Positions 1 to 12,221 of a DNA stretch of 64,000 nucleotides are shown here, in pieces. The translations under genes were made by a program, and so were the position numbers. Position 1 is the first letter of the stretch. Each line of letters opens with the position of its first letter. The stretch comes from Synchiropus splendidus (Eukaryota > Chordata > Actinopteri > Syngnathiformes > Callionymidae). The stretch spans positions 38,665,437 through 38,729,436 of the forward strand of contig NC_071334.1 of the NCBI RefSeq assembly GCF_027744825.2, read 5' to 3'. The notes under the pieces were generated by a model, which worked only from the letters and a program-made list of their open reading frames with translations, ran no database searches and was not told where the DNA came from.

Positions 1-1
1 T

Positions 2-189
2 CAGCCTGAGATAAGGTGGGTTTCGGAACGCCAAACATAAAAGTGTTAATAACTTTCGAAAAGCACTTCAGACAGCTTAGATTTGATGTGCAACTACTAG
101 AAAGACCCTTTCTGCTATAGTGGGAGGCAATAATTTCATGTTCTGAAGCTTCCCTGAAAAGTTGTGGCACAATGGACAAAAACGCTTTT
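2..189. repeat. Representative 188-bp monomer with dyad-symmetric elements
   Basis: Phase is arbitrary, starting at cagcctgag. Dyads seen directly: TTTCGAAA at 54-61; a short hairpin AGAAAG-acc-CTTTCT at 99-113; GAAGCTTC at 145-152; and the arms CTGAAAAG (154-161) and CTTTTCAG (185-192, crossing into the next monomer) around a 23-nt loop. TTTCGAAA contains a BstBI site and GAAGCTTC a HindIII site, so nearly every monomer carries both. Four CpGs recur (ttcgg, aacgcc, ttcgaa, aacgct). No match to the full CENP-B box core was found on either strand. This first copy belongs to the aaagcac/ggcaataat class and carries the rarer ttgtggcac and atggac variants, also seen at 27638-27825. Confidence 0.9.
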
Positions 190-753
190 CAGCCTGAGAT
201 AAGGTGGGTTTCGGAACGCCAAACATAAAAGTGTTGATAGCTTTCGAAAAACACTTCAGACAGCTTAGATTTGATGTGCACCTACTAGAAAGACCCTTTC
301 TGCTATAGTGGGAGGTTAAAATTTCATGTTCTGAAGCTTCCCTGAAAAGTTATGCCACAATGCACAAAAATGCTTTTCAGCCAGAGATAAGGTGGGTTTC
401 GGAACGCCAAAAATAAAAGTGTTGATAACTTTCGAAAAACATTTCAGACAGCTTAGATTTGATGTGCAACTACTAGAAAGACCCTTTCTGCTATAGTGGG
501 AGGTTAAAATTTCATGTTCTGAAGCTTCCCTGAAAAGTTATGGCACAATGCACAAAAACGCTTTTCAGCCTGAGATAAGGTGGGTTTCGGAACGCCAAAC
601 ATAAAAGTGTTGATAACCTTCGAAAAACATTTCAGACAGCTTAGATTTGATGTGCAACTACTAGAAAGACCCTTTCTGCTATAGTGGGAGGTTAAAATTT
701 CATGTTCTGAAGCTTCCCTGAAAAGTTATGGCACAATGCACAAAAACGCTTTT

Positions 754-3700
754 CAGCCTGAGATAAGGTGGGTTTCGGAACGCCAAACATAAAAGTGTTA
801 ATAACTTTCGAAAAACACATCAGACAGCTAAGATTTTATATGCCACTACTAGAAAGACCCTTTCTGCTATAGTGGGAGGTTAAAATTTCATGTACTGTAG
901 CTTCCCTGAAAAGTTATGGCACAATGCACAAAAACGCTTTTCAGCCTGAGATAAGGTGGGTTTCGGAACGCCAAACATAAAAGTGTTAATAACTTTCGAA
1001 AAACACTTCAGACAGCTTAGATTTGATGTGCACCTACTAGAAAGGCCCTTTCTGCTATAGTGGGAGGTTAAAATTTCATGTTCTGAAGCTTCCCTGAAAA
1101 GTTATGGCACAATGCGTAAAAATGCTTTTCAGCCTGAGATAAGGTGGGTTTCGGAACGCCAAACATAAAAGTGTTGATAACTTTCGAAAAACACTTCAGA
1201 CAGCTTAGATTTGATGTGCAACTACTAGAAAGACCCTTTCTGCTATAGTGGGAGGCAATAATTTCATGTTCTGAAGCTTCCCTGAAAAGTTATGGCACAA
1301 TGCACAAAAACGCTTTTCAGCCTGAGATAAGGTGGGTTTCGGAACGCCAAACATAAAAGTGTTGATAACTTTCGAAAAACACTTCAGACAGCTTAGATTT
1401 GATGTGCACCTACTAGAAAGACCCTTTCTGCTATAGTGGGAGGTTAAAATTTCATGTTCTGAAGCTTCCCTGAAAAGTTATGCCACAATGCACAAAAACG
1501 CTTTTCAGCCAGAGATAAGGTGGGTTTCGGAACGCCAAAAATAAAAGTGTTGATAACCTTCGAAAAACATTTCAGACAGCTTAGATTTGATGTGCAACTA
1601 CTAGAAAGACCCTTTCTGCTATAGTGGGAGGTTAAAATTTCATGTTCTGAAGCTTCCCTGAAAAGTTATGGCACAATGCACAAAAACGCTTTTCAGCCTG
1701 ATATAAGGTGGGTTTCGGAACGCCAAACATAAAAGTGTTAATAACTTTCGAAAAACACTTCAGACAGCTTAGATTTGATGTGCACCTACTAGAAAGACCC
1801 TTTCTGCTATAGTGGGAGGTTAAAATTTCATGTTCTGAAGCTTCCCTGAAAAGTTATGGCACAATGCACAAAAACGCTTTTCAGCCTGAGATAAGGTGGG
1901 TTTCGGAACGCCAAACATAAAAGTGTTGATAACTTTCGAAAAACACTTCAGACAGCTTAGATTAGATGTGCAACTACTAGAAAGACCCTTTCTGCTATAG
2001 TGGGAGGTTAAAATTTCATGTTCTGAAGCTTCCCTGGAAAGTTATGGCACAATGCACAAAAACGCTTTTCAGCCTGAGATAAGGTGGGTTTCGGAACGCC
2101 AAACATAAAAGTGTTAATAACTTTCGAAAAACACTTCAGACAGCTTAGATTAGATGTGCAACTACTAGAAAGTCCCTTTCTGCTGTAGTGGGAGGTTAAA
2201 ATTTCATGTTCTGAAGCTTCCCTGGAAAGTTATGGCACAATGCACAAAAACGCTTTTCAGCCTGAGATAAGGTGGGTTTCGGAACGCCAAACATAAAAGT
2301 GTTAATAACTTTCGAAAAGCACTTCAGACAGCTTAGATTTGATGTGCAACTACTAGAAAGACCCTTTCTGCTATAGTGGGAGGCAATAATTTCATGTTCT
2401 GAAGCTTCCCTGAAAAGTTATGGCACAATGCACAAAAACGCTTTTCAGCCTGAGATAAGGTGGGTTTCGGAACGCCAAACATAAAAGTGTTGATAACTTT
2501 CGAAAAACACTTCAGACAGCTTAGATTTGATGTGCACCTACTAGAAAGACCCTTTCTGCTATAGTGGGAGGTTAAAATTTCATGTTCTGAAGCTTCCCTG
2601 AAAAGTTATGCCACAATGCACAAAAATGCTTTTCAGCCAGAGATAAGGTGGGTTTCGGAACGCCAAAAATAAAAGTGTTGATAACTTTCGAAAAACATTT
2701 CAGACAGCTTAGATTTGATGTGCAACTACTAGAAAGACCCTTTCTGCTATAGTGGGAGGTTAAAATTTCATGTTCTGAAGCTTCCCTGAAAAGTTATGGC
2801 ACAATGCACAAAAACGCTTTTCAGCCTGAGATAAGGTGGGTTTCGGAACGCCAAACATAAAAGTGTTGATAACTTTCGAAAAACACTTCAGACAGCTTAG
2901 ATTTGATGTGCACCTACTAGAAAGGCCCTTTCTGCTATAGTGGGAGGTTAAAATTTCATGTTCTGAAGCTTCCCTGAAAAGTTATGCCACAATGCACAAA
3001 AACGCTTTTCAGCCTGAGATAAGGTGGGTTTCGGAACGCCAAACATAAAAGTGTTAATAACTTTCGAAAAACACTTCAGACAGCTTAGATTTGATGTGCA
3101 CCTACTAGAAAGGCCCTTTCTGCTATAGTGGGAGGTTAAAATTTCATGTTCTGAAGCTTCCCTGAAAAGTTATGGCACAATGCGTAAAAACGCTTTTCAG
3201 CCTGAGATAAGGTGGGTTTCGGAACGCCAAACATAAAAGTGTTGATAACTTTCGAAAAACACTTCAGACAGCTTAGATTTGATGTGCAACTACTAGAAAG
3301 ACCCTTTCTGCTATAGTGGGAGGCAATAATTTCATGTTCTGAAGCTTCCCTGAAAAGTTATGGCACAATGCACAAAAACGCTTTTCAGCCTGAGATAAGG
3401 TGGGTTTCGGAACGCCAAACATAAAAGTGTTGATAACTATCGAAAAACACTTCAGACAGCTAAGATTTTATGTGCAACTACTAGAAAGACCCTTTATGCT
3501 ATAGTGGGAGGTTAAAATTTCATGTTCTGAAGCTTCCCTGAAAAGTTATGGCACAATGCACAAAAACGCTTTTCAGCCTGAGATAAGGTGGGTTTCGGAA
3601 CGCCAAACATAAAAGTGTTAATAACTTTCGAAAAACACTTCAGACAGCTTAGATTTGATGTGCACCTACTAGAAAGACCCTTTCTGCTATAGTGGGAGGT

Positions 3701-6700
3701 TAAAATTTCATGTTCTGAAGCTTCCCTGAAAAGTTATGGCACAATGCACAAAAACGCTTTTCAGCCTGAGATAAGTTGGGTTTCGGAACTCCAAACATAA
3801 AAGTGTTGATAACTTTCGAAAAACACTTCAGACAGCTTAGATTAGATGTGCAACTACTAGAAAGACCCTTTCTGCTATAGTGGGAGGTTAAAATTTCATG
3901 TTCTGAAGCTTCCCTGGAAAGTTATGGCACAATGCACAAAAACGCTTTTCAGCCTGAGATAAGGTGGGTTTCGGAACGCCAAACGTAAAAGTGTTAATAA
4001 CTTTCGAAAAACACTTCAGACAGCTTAGATTTGATGTGCACCTACTAGAAAGACCCTTTCTGCTATAGTGGGAGGTTAAAATTTCATGTTCTGAAGCTTC
4101 CCTGAAAAGTTATGGCACAATGCACAAAAACGCTTTTCAGCCTGAGATAAGGTGGGTTTCGGAACGCCAAACATAAAAGTGTTAATAACTTTCGAAAAAC
4201 ACTTCAGACAGCTTAGATTTGATGTGCACCTACTAGAAAGGCCCTTTCTGCTATAGTGGGAGGTTAAAATTTCATGTTCTGAAGCTTCCCTGAAAAGTTA
4301 TGGCACAATGCGTAAAAACGCTTTTCAGCCTGAGATAAGGTGGGTTTCGGAACGCCAAACATAAAAGTGTTGATTACTTTCGAAAAGCACTTCAGACAGC
4401 TTAGATTTGATGTGCAACTACTAGAAAGACCCGTTCTGCTATAGTGGGAGGCAATAATTTCATGTTCTGAAGCTTCCCTGAAAAGTTGTGGCACAATGCA
4501 CAAAAACGCTTTTCAGCCTGAGATAAGGTGGGTTTCGGAACGCCAAACATAAAAGTGTTGATTGCTTTCGAAAAACACTTCAGACAGCTTAGATTTGATG
4601 TGCACCTACTAGAAAGACCCTTTCTGCTATAGTGGGAGGTTAAAATTTCATGTTCTGAAGCTTCCCTGAAAAGTTATGCCACAATGCACAAAAATGCTTT
4701 TCAGCCAGAGATAAGGTGGGTTTCGGAACGCCAAAAATAAAAGTGTTGATAACTTTCGAAAAACATTTCAGACAGCTTAGATTTGATGTGCAACTACTAG
4801 AAAGACCCTTTCTGCTATAGTGGGAGTTTAAAATTTCATGTTCTGAAGCTTCCCTGAAAAGTTATGGCACAATGCACAAAAACGCTTTTCAGCCTGAGAT
4901 AAGGTGGGTTTCGGAACGCCAAACATAAAAGTGTTGATAACCTTCGAAAAACATTTCAGACAGCTTAGATTTGATGTGCAACTACTAGAAAGACCCTTTC
5001 TGCTATAGTGGGAGGTTAAAATTTCATGTTCTGAAGCTTCCCTGAAAAGTTATGGCACAATGCACAAAAACGCTTTTCAGCCTGAGATAAGGTGGGTTTC
5101 GGAACGCCAAACATAAAAGTGTTAATAACTTTCGAAAAACACTTCAGACAGCTAAGATTTTATATGCCACTACTAGAAAGACCCTTTCTGCTATAGTGGG
5201 AGGTTAAAATTTCATGTTCTGAAGCTTCCCTGAAAAGTTATGCCACAATGCACAAAAACGCTTTTCAGCCTGAGATAAGGTGGGTTTCGGAACGCCAAAC
5301 ATAAAAGTGTTAATAACTTTCGAAAAACACTTCAGACAGCTTAGATTTGATGTGCACCTACTAGAAAGACCCTTTCTGCTATAGTGGGAGGTTAAAATTT
5401 CATGTTCTGAAGCTTCCCTGAAAAGTTATGGCACAATGCACAAAAACGCTTTTCAGCCTGAGATAAGGTGGGTTTCGGAACGCCAAACATAAAAGTGTTG
5501 ATAACTTTCGAAAAACACTTCAGACAGCTTAGATTAGATGTGCAACTACTAGAAAGACCCTTTCTGCTATAGTGGGAGGTTAAAATTTCATGTTCTGAAG
5601 CTTCCCTGGAAAGTTATGGCACAATGCACAAAAACGCTTTTCAGCCTGAGATAAGGTGGGTTTCGGAACGCCAAACATAAAAGTGTTAATAACTTTCGAA
5701 AAACACTTCAGACAGCTTAGATTAGATGTGCAACTACTAGAAAGACCCTTTCTGCTATAGTGGGAGGTTAAAATTTCATGTTCTGAAGCTTCCCTGGAAA
5801 GTTATGGCACAATGCACAAAAACGCTTTTCAGCCTGAGATAAGGTGGGTTTCGGAACGCCAAACTTAAAAGTGTTAATAACTTTCGAAAAGCACTTCAGA
5901 CAGCTTAGATTTGATGTGCAACTACTAGAAAGACCCTTTCTGCTATAGTGGGAGGCAATAATTTCATGTTCTGAAGCTTCCCTGAAAAGTTATGGCACAA
6001 TGCACAGAAACGCTTTTCAGCCTGAGATAAGGTGGGTTTCGGAACGCCAAACATAAAAGTGTTGATAACTTTCGAAAAACACTTCAGACAGCTTAGATTT
6101 GATGTGCACCTACTAGAAAGACCCTTTCTGCTATAGTGGGAGGTTAAAATTTCATGTTCTGAAGCTTCCCTGAAAAGTTATGCCACAATGCACAAAAATG
6201 CTTTTCAGCCAGAGATAAGGTGGGTTTCGGAACGCCAAAAATAAAAGTGTTGATAACTTTCGAAAAACATTTCAGACAGCTTAGATTTGATGTGCAACTA
6301 CTAGAAAGACCCTTTCTGCTATAGTGGGAGGTTAAAATTTCATGTTCTGACGCTTCCCTGAAAAGTTATGGCACAATGCACAAAAACTCTTTTCAGCCTG
6401 AGATAAGGTGGGTTTCGGAACGCCAAACATAAAAGTGTTGATAACTTTCGAAAAACACTTCAGACAGCTTAGATTTGATGTGCACCTACTAGAAAGGCCC
6501 TTTCTGCTATAGTGGGAGGTTAAAATTTCATGTTCTGAAGCTTCCCTGAAAAGTTATGCCACAATGCACAAAAACGCTTTTCAGCCTGAGATAAGGTGGG
6601 TTTCGGAACGCCAAACATAAAAGTGATAATAACTTTCGAAAAACACTTCAGACAGCTTAGATTTGATGTGCACCTACTAGAAAGGCCCTTTCTGCTATAG

Positions 6701-7333
6701 TGGGAGGTTAAAATTTCATGTTCTGAAGCTTCCCTGAAAAGTTATGGCACAATGCGTAAAAACGCTTTTCAGCCTGAGATAAGGTGGGTTTCGGACCGCC
6801 AAACATAAAAGTGTTGATAACTTTCGAAAAACACTTCAGACAGCTTAGATTTGATGTGCAACTACTAGAAAGACCCTTTCTGCTATAGTGGGAGGCAATA
6901 ATTTCATGTTCTGAAGCTTCCCTGAAAAGTTATGGCACAATGCACAAAAACGCTTTTCAGCCTGAGATAAGGTGGGTTTCGGAACGCCAAACATAAAAGT
7001 GTTGATAACTATCGAAAAACACTTCAGACAGCTAAGATTTTATGTGCAACTACTAGAAAGACCCTTTATGCTATAGTGGGAGGTTAAAATTTCATGTTCT
7101 GAAGCTTCCCTGAAAAGTTATGGCACAATGCACAAAAACGCTTTTCAGCCTGAGATAAGGTGGGTTTCGGAACGCCAAACATAAAAGTGTTAATAACTTT
7201 CGAAAAACACTTCAGACAGCTAAGATTTTATGTGCAACTACTAGAAAGACCCTTTATGCTATAGTGGGAGGTTAAAATTTCATGTTCTGAAGCTTCCCTG
7301 AAAAGTTATGCCACAATGCACAAAAACGCTTTT
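754..7333. repeat. 35-monomer higher-order unit, copy 1 (6580 bp)
   Basis: Rare variants recur exactly 6580 bp (35 x 188) apart. Examples: acacatcagacagctaag with the tgtactg variant (first monomer of the unit), gatataagg at about 1699 and 8279, agtccctttctgctgtagtg at about 2171 and 8751, ataagttggg at 3773 and 10353, acgtaaaa at 3983 and 10563, gacccgttctg at about 4432 and 11012, and gggagttta at 4824 and 11404. The match does not extend left of about 754, where class order differs from the monomers before 7334. Shorter class runs repeat inside it at offsets of about 12 and 23 monomers, so the unit is itself composite. Confidence 0.9.
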
Positions 7334-10300
7334 CAGCCTGAGATAAGGTGGGTTTCGGAACGCCAAACATAAAAGTGTTAATAACTTTCGAAAAACACAT
7401 CAGACAGCTAAGATTTTATATGCCACTACTAGAAAGACCCTTTCTGCTATAGTGGGAGGTTAAAATTTCATGTACTGAAGCTTCCCTGAAAAGTTATGGC
7501 ACAATGCACAAAAACGCTTTTCAGCCTGAGATAAGGTGGGTTTCGGAACGCCAAACATAAAAGTGTTAATAACTTTCGAAAAACACTTCAGACAGCTTAG
7601 ATTTGATGTGCACCTACTAGAAAGGCCCTTTCTGCTATAGTGGGAGGTTAAAATTTCATGTTCTGAAGCTTCCCTGAAAAGTTATGGCACAATGCGTAAA
7701 AATGCTTTTCAGCCTGAGATAAGGTGGGTTTCGGAACGCCAAACATAAAAGTGTTGATAACTTTCGAAAAACACTTCAGACAGCTTAGATTTGATGTGCA
7801 ACTACTAGAAAGACCCTTTCTGCTATAGTGGGAGGCAATAATTTCATGTTCTGAAGCTTCCCTGAAAAGTTATGGCACAATGCACAAAAACGCTTTTCAG
7901 CCTGAGATAAGGTGGGTTTCGGAACGCCAAACATAAAAGTGTTGATAACTTTCGAAAAACACTTCAGACAGCTTAGATTTGATGTGCACCTACTAGAAAG
8001 ACCCTTTCTGCTATAGTGGGAGGTTAAAATTTCATGTTCTGAAGCTTCCCTGAAAAGTTATGCCACAATGCACAAAAACGCTTTTCAGCCAGAGATAAGG
8101 TGGGTTTCGGAACGCCAAAAATAAAAGTGTTGATAACCTTCGAAAAACATTTCAGACAGCTTAGATTTGATGTGCAACTACTAGAAAGACCCTTTCTGCT
8201 ATAGTGGGAGGTTAAAATTTCATGTTCTGAAGCTTCCCTGAAAAGTTATGGCACAATGCACAAAAACGCTTTTCAGCCTGATATAAGGTGGGTTTCGGAA
8301 CGCCAAACATAAAAGTGTTAATAACTTTCGAAAAACACTTCAGACAGCTTAGATTTGATGTGCACCTACTAGAAAGACCCTTTCTGCTATAGTGGGAGGT
8401 TAAAATTTCATGTTCTGAAGCTTCCCTGAAAAGTTATGGCACAATGCACAAAAACGCTTTTCAGCCTGAGATAAGGTGGGTTTCGGAACGCCAAACATAA
8501 AAGTGTTGATAACTTTCGAAAAACACTTCAGACAGCTTAGATTAGATGTGCAACTACTAGAAAGACCCTTTCTGCTATAGTGGGAGGTTAAAATTTCATG
8601 TTCTGAAGCTTCCCTGGAAAGTTATGGCACAATGCACAAAAACGCTTTTCAGCCTGAGATAAGGTGGGTTTCGGAACGCCAAACATAAAAGTGTTAATAA
8701 CTTTCGAAAAACACTTCAGACAGCTTAGATTAGATGTGCAACTACTAGAAAGTCCCTTTCTGCTGTAGTGGGAGGTTAAAATTTCATGTTCTGAAGCTTC
8801 CCTGGAAAGTTATGGCACAATGCACAAAAACGCTTTTCAGCCTGAGATAAGGTGGGTTTCGGAACGCCAAACATAAAAGTGTTAATAACTTTCGAAAAGC
8901 ACTTCAGACAGCTTAGATTTGATGTGCAACTACTAGAAAGACCCTTTCTGCTATAGTGGGAGGCAATAATTTCATGTTCTGAAGCTTCCCTGAAAAGTTA
9001 TGGCACAATGCACAAAAACGCTTTTCAGCCTGAGATAAGGTGGGTTTCGGAACGCCAAACATAAAAGTGTTGATAACTTTCGAAAAACACTTCAGACAGC
9101 TTAGATTTGATGTGCACCTACTAGAAAGACCCTTTCTGCTATAGTGGGAGGTTAAAATTTCATGTTCTGAAGCTTCCCTGAAAAGTTATGCCACAATGCA
9201 CAAAAATGCTTTTCAGCCAGAGATAAGGTGGGTTTCGGAACGCCAAAAATAAAAGTGTTGATAACTTTCGAAAAACATTTCAGACAGCTTAGATTTGATG
9301 TGCAACTACTAGAAAGACCCTTTCTGCTATAGTGGGAGGTTAAAATTTCATGTTCTGAAGCTTCCCTGAAAAGTTATGGCACAATGCACAAAAACGCTTT
9401 TCAGCCTGAGATAAGGTGGGTTTCGGAACGCCAAACATAAAAGTGTTGATAACTTTCGAAAAACACTTCAGACAGCTTAGATTTGATGTGCACCTACTAG
9501 AAAGGCCCTTTCTGCTATAGTGGGAGGTTAAAATTTCATGTTCTGAAGCTTCCCTGAAAAGTTATGCCACAATGCACAAAAACGCTTTTCAGCCTGAGAT
9601 AAGGTGGGTTTCGGAACGCCAAACATAAAAGTGTTAATAACTTTCGAAAAACACTTCAGACAGCTTAGATTTGATGTGCACCTACTAGAAAGGCCCTTTC
9701 TGTTATAGTGGGAGGTTTAAATTTCATGTTCTGAAGCTTCCCTGAAAAGTTATGGCACAATGCGTAAAAACGCTTTTCAGCCTGAGATAAGGTGGGTTTC
9801 GGAACGCCAAACATAAAAGTGTTGATAACTTTCGAAAAACACTTCAGACAGCTTAGATTTGATGTGCAACTACTAGAAAGACCCTTTCTGCTATAGTGGG
9901 AGGCAATAATTTCATGTTCTGAAGCTTCCCTGAAAAGTTATGGCACAATGCACAAAAACGCTTTTCAGCCTGAGATAAGGTGGGTTTCGGAACGCCAAAC
10001 ATAAAAGTGTTGATAACTATCGAAAAACACTTCAGACAGCTAAGATTTTATGTGCAACTACTAGAAAGACCCTTTATGCTATAGTGGGAGGTTAAAATTT
10101 CATGTTCTGAAGCTTCCCTGAAAAGTTATGGCACAATGCACAAAAACGCTTTTCAGCCTGAGATAAGGTGGGTTTCGGAACGCCAAACATAAAAGTGTTA
10201 ATAACTTTCGAAAAACACTTCAGACAGCTTAGATTTGATGTGCACCTACTAGAAAGACCCTTTCTGCTATAGTGGGAGGTTAAAATTTCATGTTCTGAAG

Positions 10301-12160
10301 CTTCCCTGAAAAGTTATGGCACAATGCACAAAAACGCTTTTCAGCCTGAGATAAGTTGGGTTTCGGAACGCCAAACATAAAAGTGTTGATAACTTTCGAA
10401 AAACACTTCAGACAGCTTAGATTAGATGTGCAACTACTAGAAAGACCCTTTCTGCTATAGTGGGAGGTTAAAATTTCATGTTCTGAAGCTTCCCTGGAAA
10501 GTTATGGCACAATGCACAAAAACGCTTTTCAGCCTGAGATAAGGTGGGTTTCGGAACGCCAAACGTAAAAGTGTTAATAACTTTCGAAAAACACTTCAGA
10601 CAGCTTAGATTTGATGTGCACCTACTAGAAAGACCCTTTCTGCTATAGTGGGAGGTTAAAATTTCATGTTCTGAAGCTTCCCTGAAAAGTTATGGCACAA
10701 TGCACAAAAACGCTTTTCAGCCTGAGATAAGGTGGGTTTCGGAACGCCAAACATAAAAGTGTTAATAACTTTCGAAAAACACTTCAGACAGCTTAGATTT
10801 GATGTGCACCTACTAGAAAGGCCCTTTCTGCTATAGTGGGAGGTTAAAATTTCATGTTCTGAAGCTTCCCTGAAAAGTTATGGCACAATGCGTAAAAACG
10901 CTTTTCAGCCTGAGATAAGGTGGGTTTCGGAACGCCAAACATAAAAGTGTTGATTACTTTCGAAAAGCACTTCAGACAGCTTAGATTTGATGTGCAACTA
11001 CTAGAAAGACCCGTTCTGCTATAGTGGGAGGCAATAATTTCATGTTCTGAAGCTTCCCTGAAAAGTTGTGGCACAATGCACAAAAACGCTTTTCAGCCTG
11101 AGATAAGGTGGGTTTCGGAACGCCAAACATAAAAGTGTTGATAGCTTTCGAAAAACACTTCAGACAGCTTAGATTTGATGTGCACCTACTAGAAAGACCC
11201 TTTCTGCTATAGTGGGAGGTTAAAATTTCATGTTCTGAAGCTTCCCTGAAAAGTTATGCCACAATGCACAAAAATGCTTTTCAGCCAGAGATAAGGTGGG
11301 TTTCGGAACGCCAAAAATAAAAGTGTTGATAACTTTCGAAAAACATTTCAGACAGCTTAGATTTGATGTGCAACTACTAGAAAGACCCTTTCTGCTATAG
11401 TGGGAGTTTAAAATTTCATGTTCTGAAGCTTCCCTGAAAAGTTATGGCACAATGCACAAAAACGCTTTTCAGCCTGAGATAAGGTGGGTTTCGGAACGCC
11501 AAACATAAAAGTGTTGATAACCTTCGAAAAACATTTCAGACAGCTTAGATTTGATGTGCAACTACTAGAAAGACCCTTTCTGCTATAGTGGGAGGTTAAA
11601 ATTTCATGTTCTGAAGCTTCCCTGAAAAGTTATGGCACAATGCACAAAAACGCTTTTCAGCCTGAGATAAGGTGGGTTTCGGAACGCCAAACATAAAAGT
11701 GTTAATAACTTTCGAAAAACACTTCAGACAGCTAAGATTTTATATGCCACTACTAGAAAGACCCTTTCTGCTATAGTGGGAGGTTAAAATTTCATGTTCT
11801 GAAGCTTCCCTGAAAAGTTATGCCACAATGCACAAAAACGCTTTTCAGCCTGAGATAAGGTGGGTTTCGGAACGCCAAACATAAAAGTGTTAATAACTTT
11901 CGAAAAACACTTCAGACAGCTTAGATTTGATGTGCACCTACTAGAAAGACCCTTTCTGCTATAGTGGGAGGTTAAAATTTCATGTTCTGAAGCTTCCCTG
12001 AAAAGTTATGGCACAATGCACAAAAACGCTTTTCAGCCTGAGATAAGATGGGTTTCGGAACGCCAAACATAAAAGTGTTGATAACTTTCGAAAAACACTT
12101 CAGACAGCTTAGATTAGATGTGCAACTACTAGAAAGACCCTTTCTGCTATAGTGGGAGGC
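7334..12160. repeat. 35-monomer higher-order unit, copy 2 (truncated)
   Basis: Matches 754-5580 at an offset of 6580 bp with few differences. One is the private ctgttatagtgggaggttta at 9701-9720; another is that copy 1 has ggaact at about 3785 where this copy keeps ggaacg. Correspondence ends in the monomer starting at 12034. From 12222 on the sequence matches 6018 and beyond at an offset of 6204 bp (33 monomers), so two monomers are missing relative to copy 1. Shared ctcttttcag (6387 and 12591) and ggaccgcc (6796 and 13000) show the new offset. Confidence 0.85.
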
Positions 12161-12221
12161 AATAATTTCATGTTCTGAAGCTTCCCTGGAAAGTTATGGC
12201 ACAATGCACAAAAACGCTTTT
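12034..12221. repeat. Hybrid monomer at a higher-order junction
   Basis: Carries agattagat and ctggaaag, typical of one class, but ggcaataat in the middle, otherwise found in the class with ctgaaaag. The following monomers jump two positions in the 35-monomer order. A short conversion patch or double exchange explains the mix better than a single crossover. Confidence 0.75.

Noticed and set aside
2..189. CENP-B box in the monomer
   Set aside because: The closest stretch, ttcgaaaaacacttc, has TTCG and a matching A but lacks the CGGG core; neither strand gives a full match.
4264..4503. 79-80 codon minus-strand frames in the satellite (also at 10844, 27576, 34532, 36036)
   Set aside because: They recur at multiples of 188 bp, arise from two stop-free neighbouring monomers, vary only as the satellite classes vary, and match no known protein family that I recognise.
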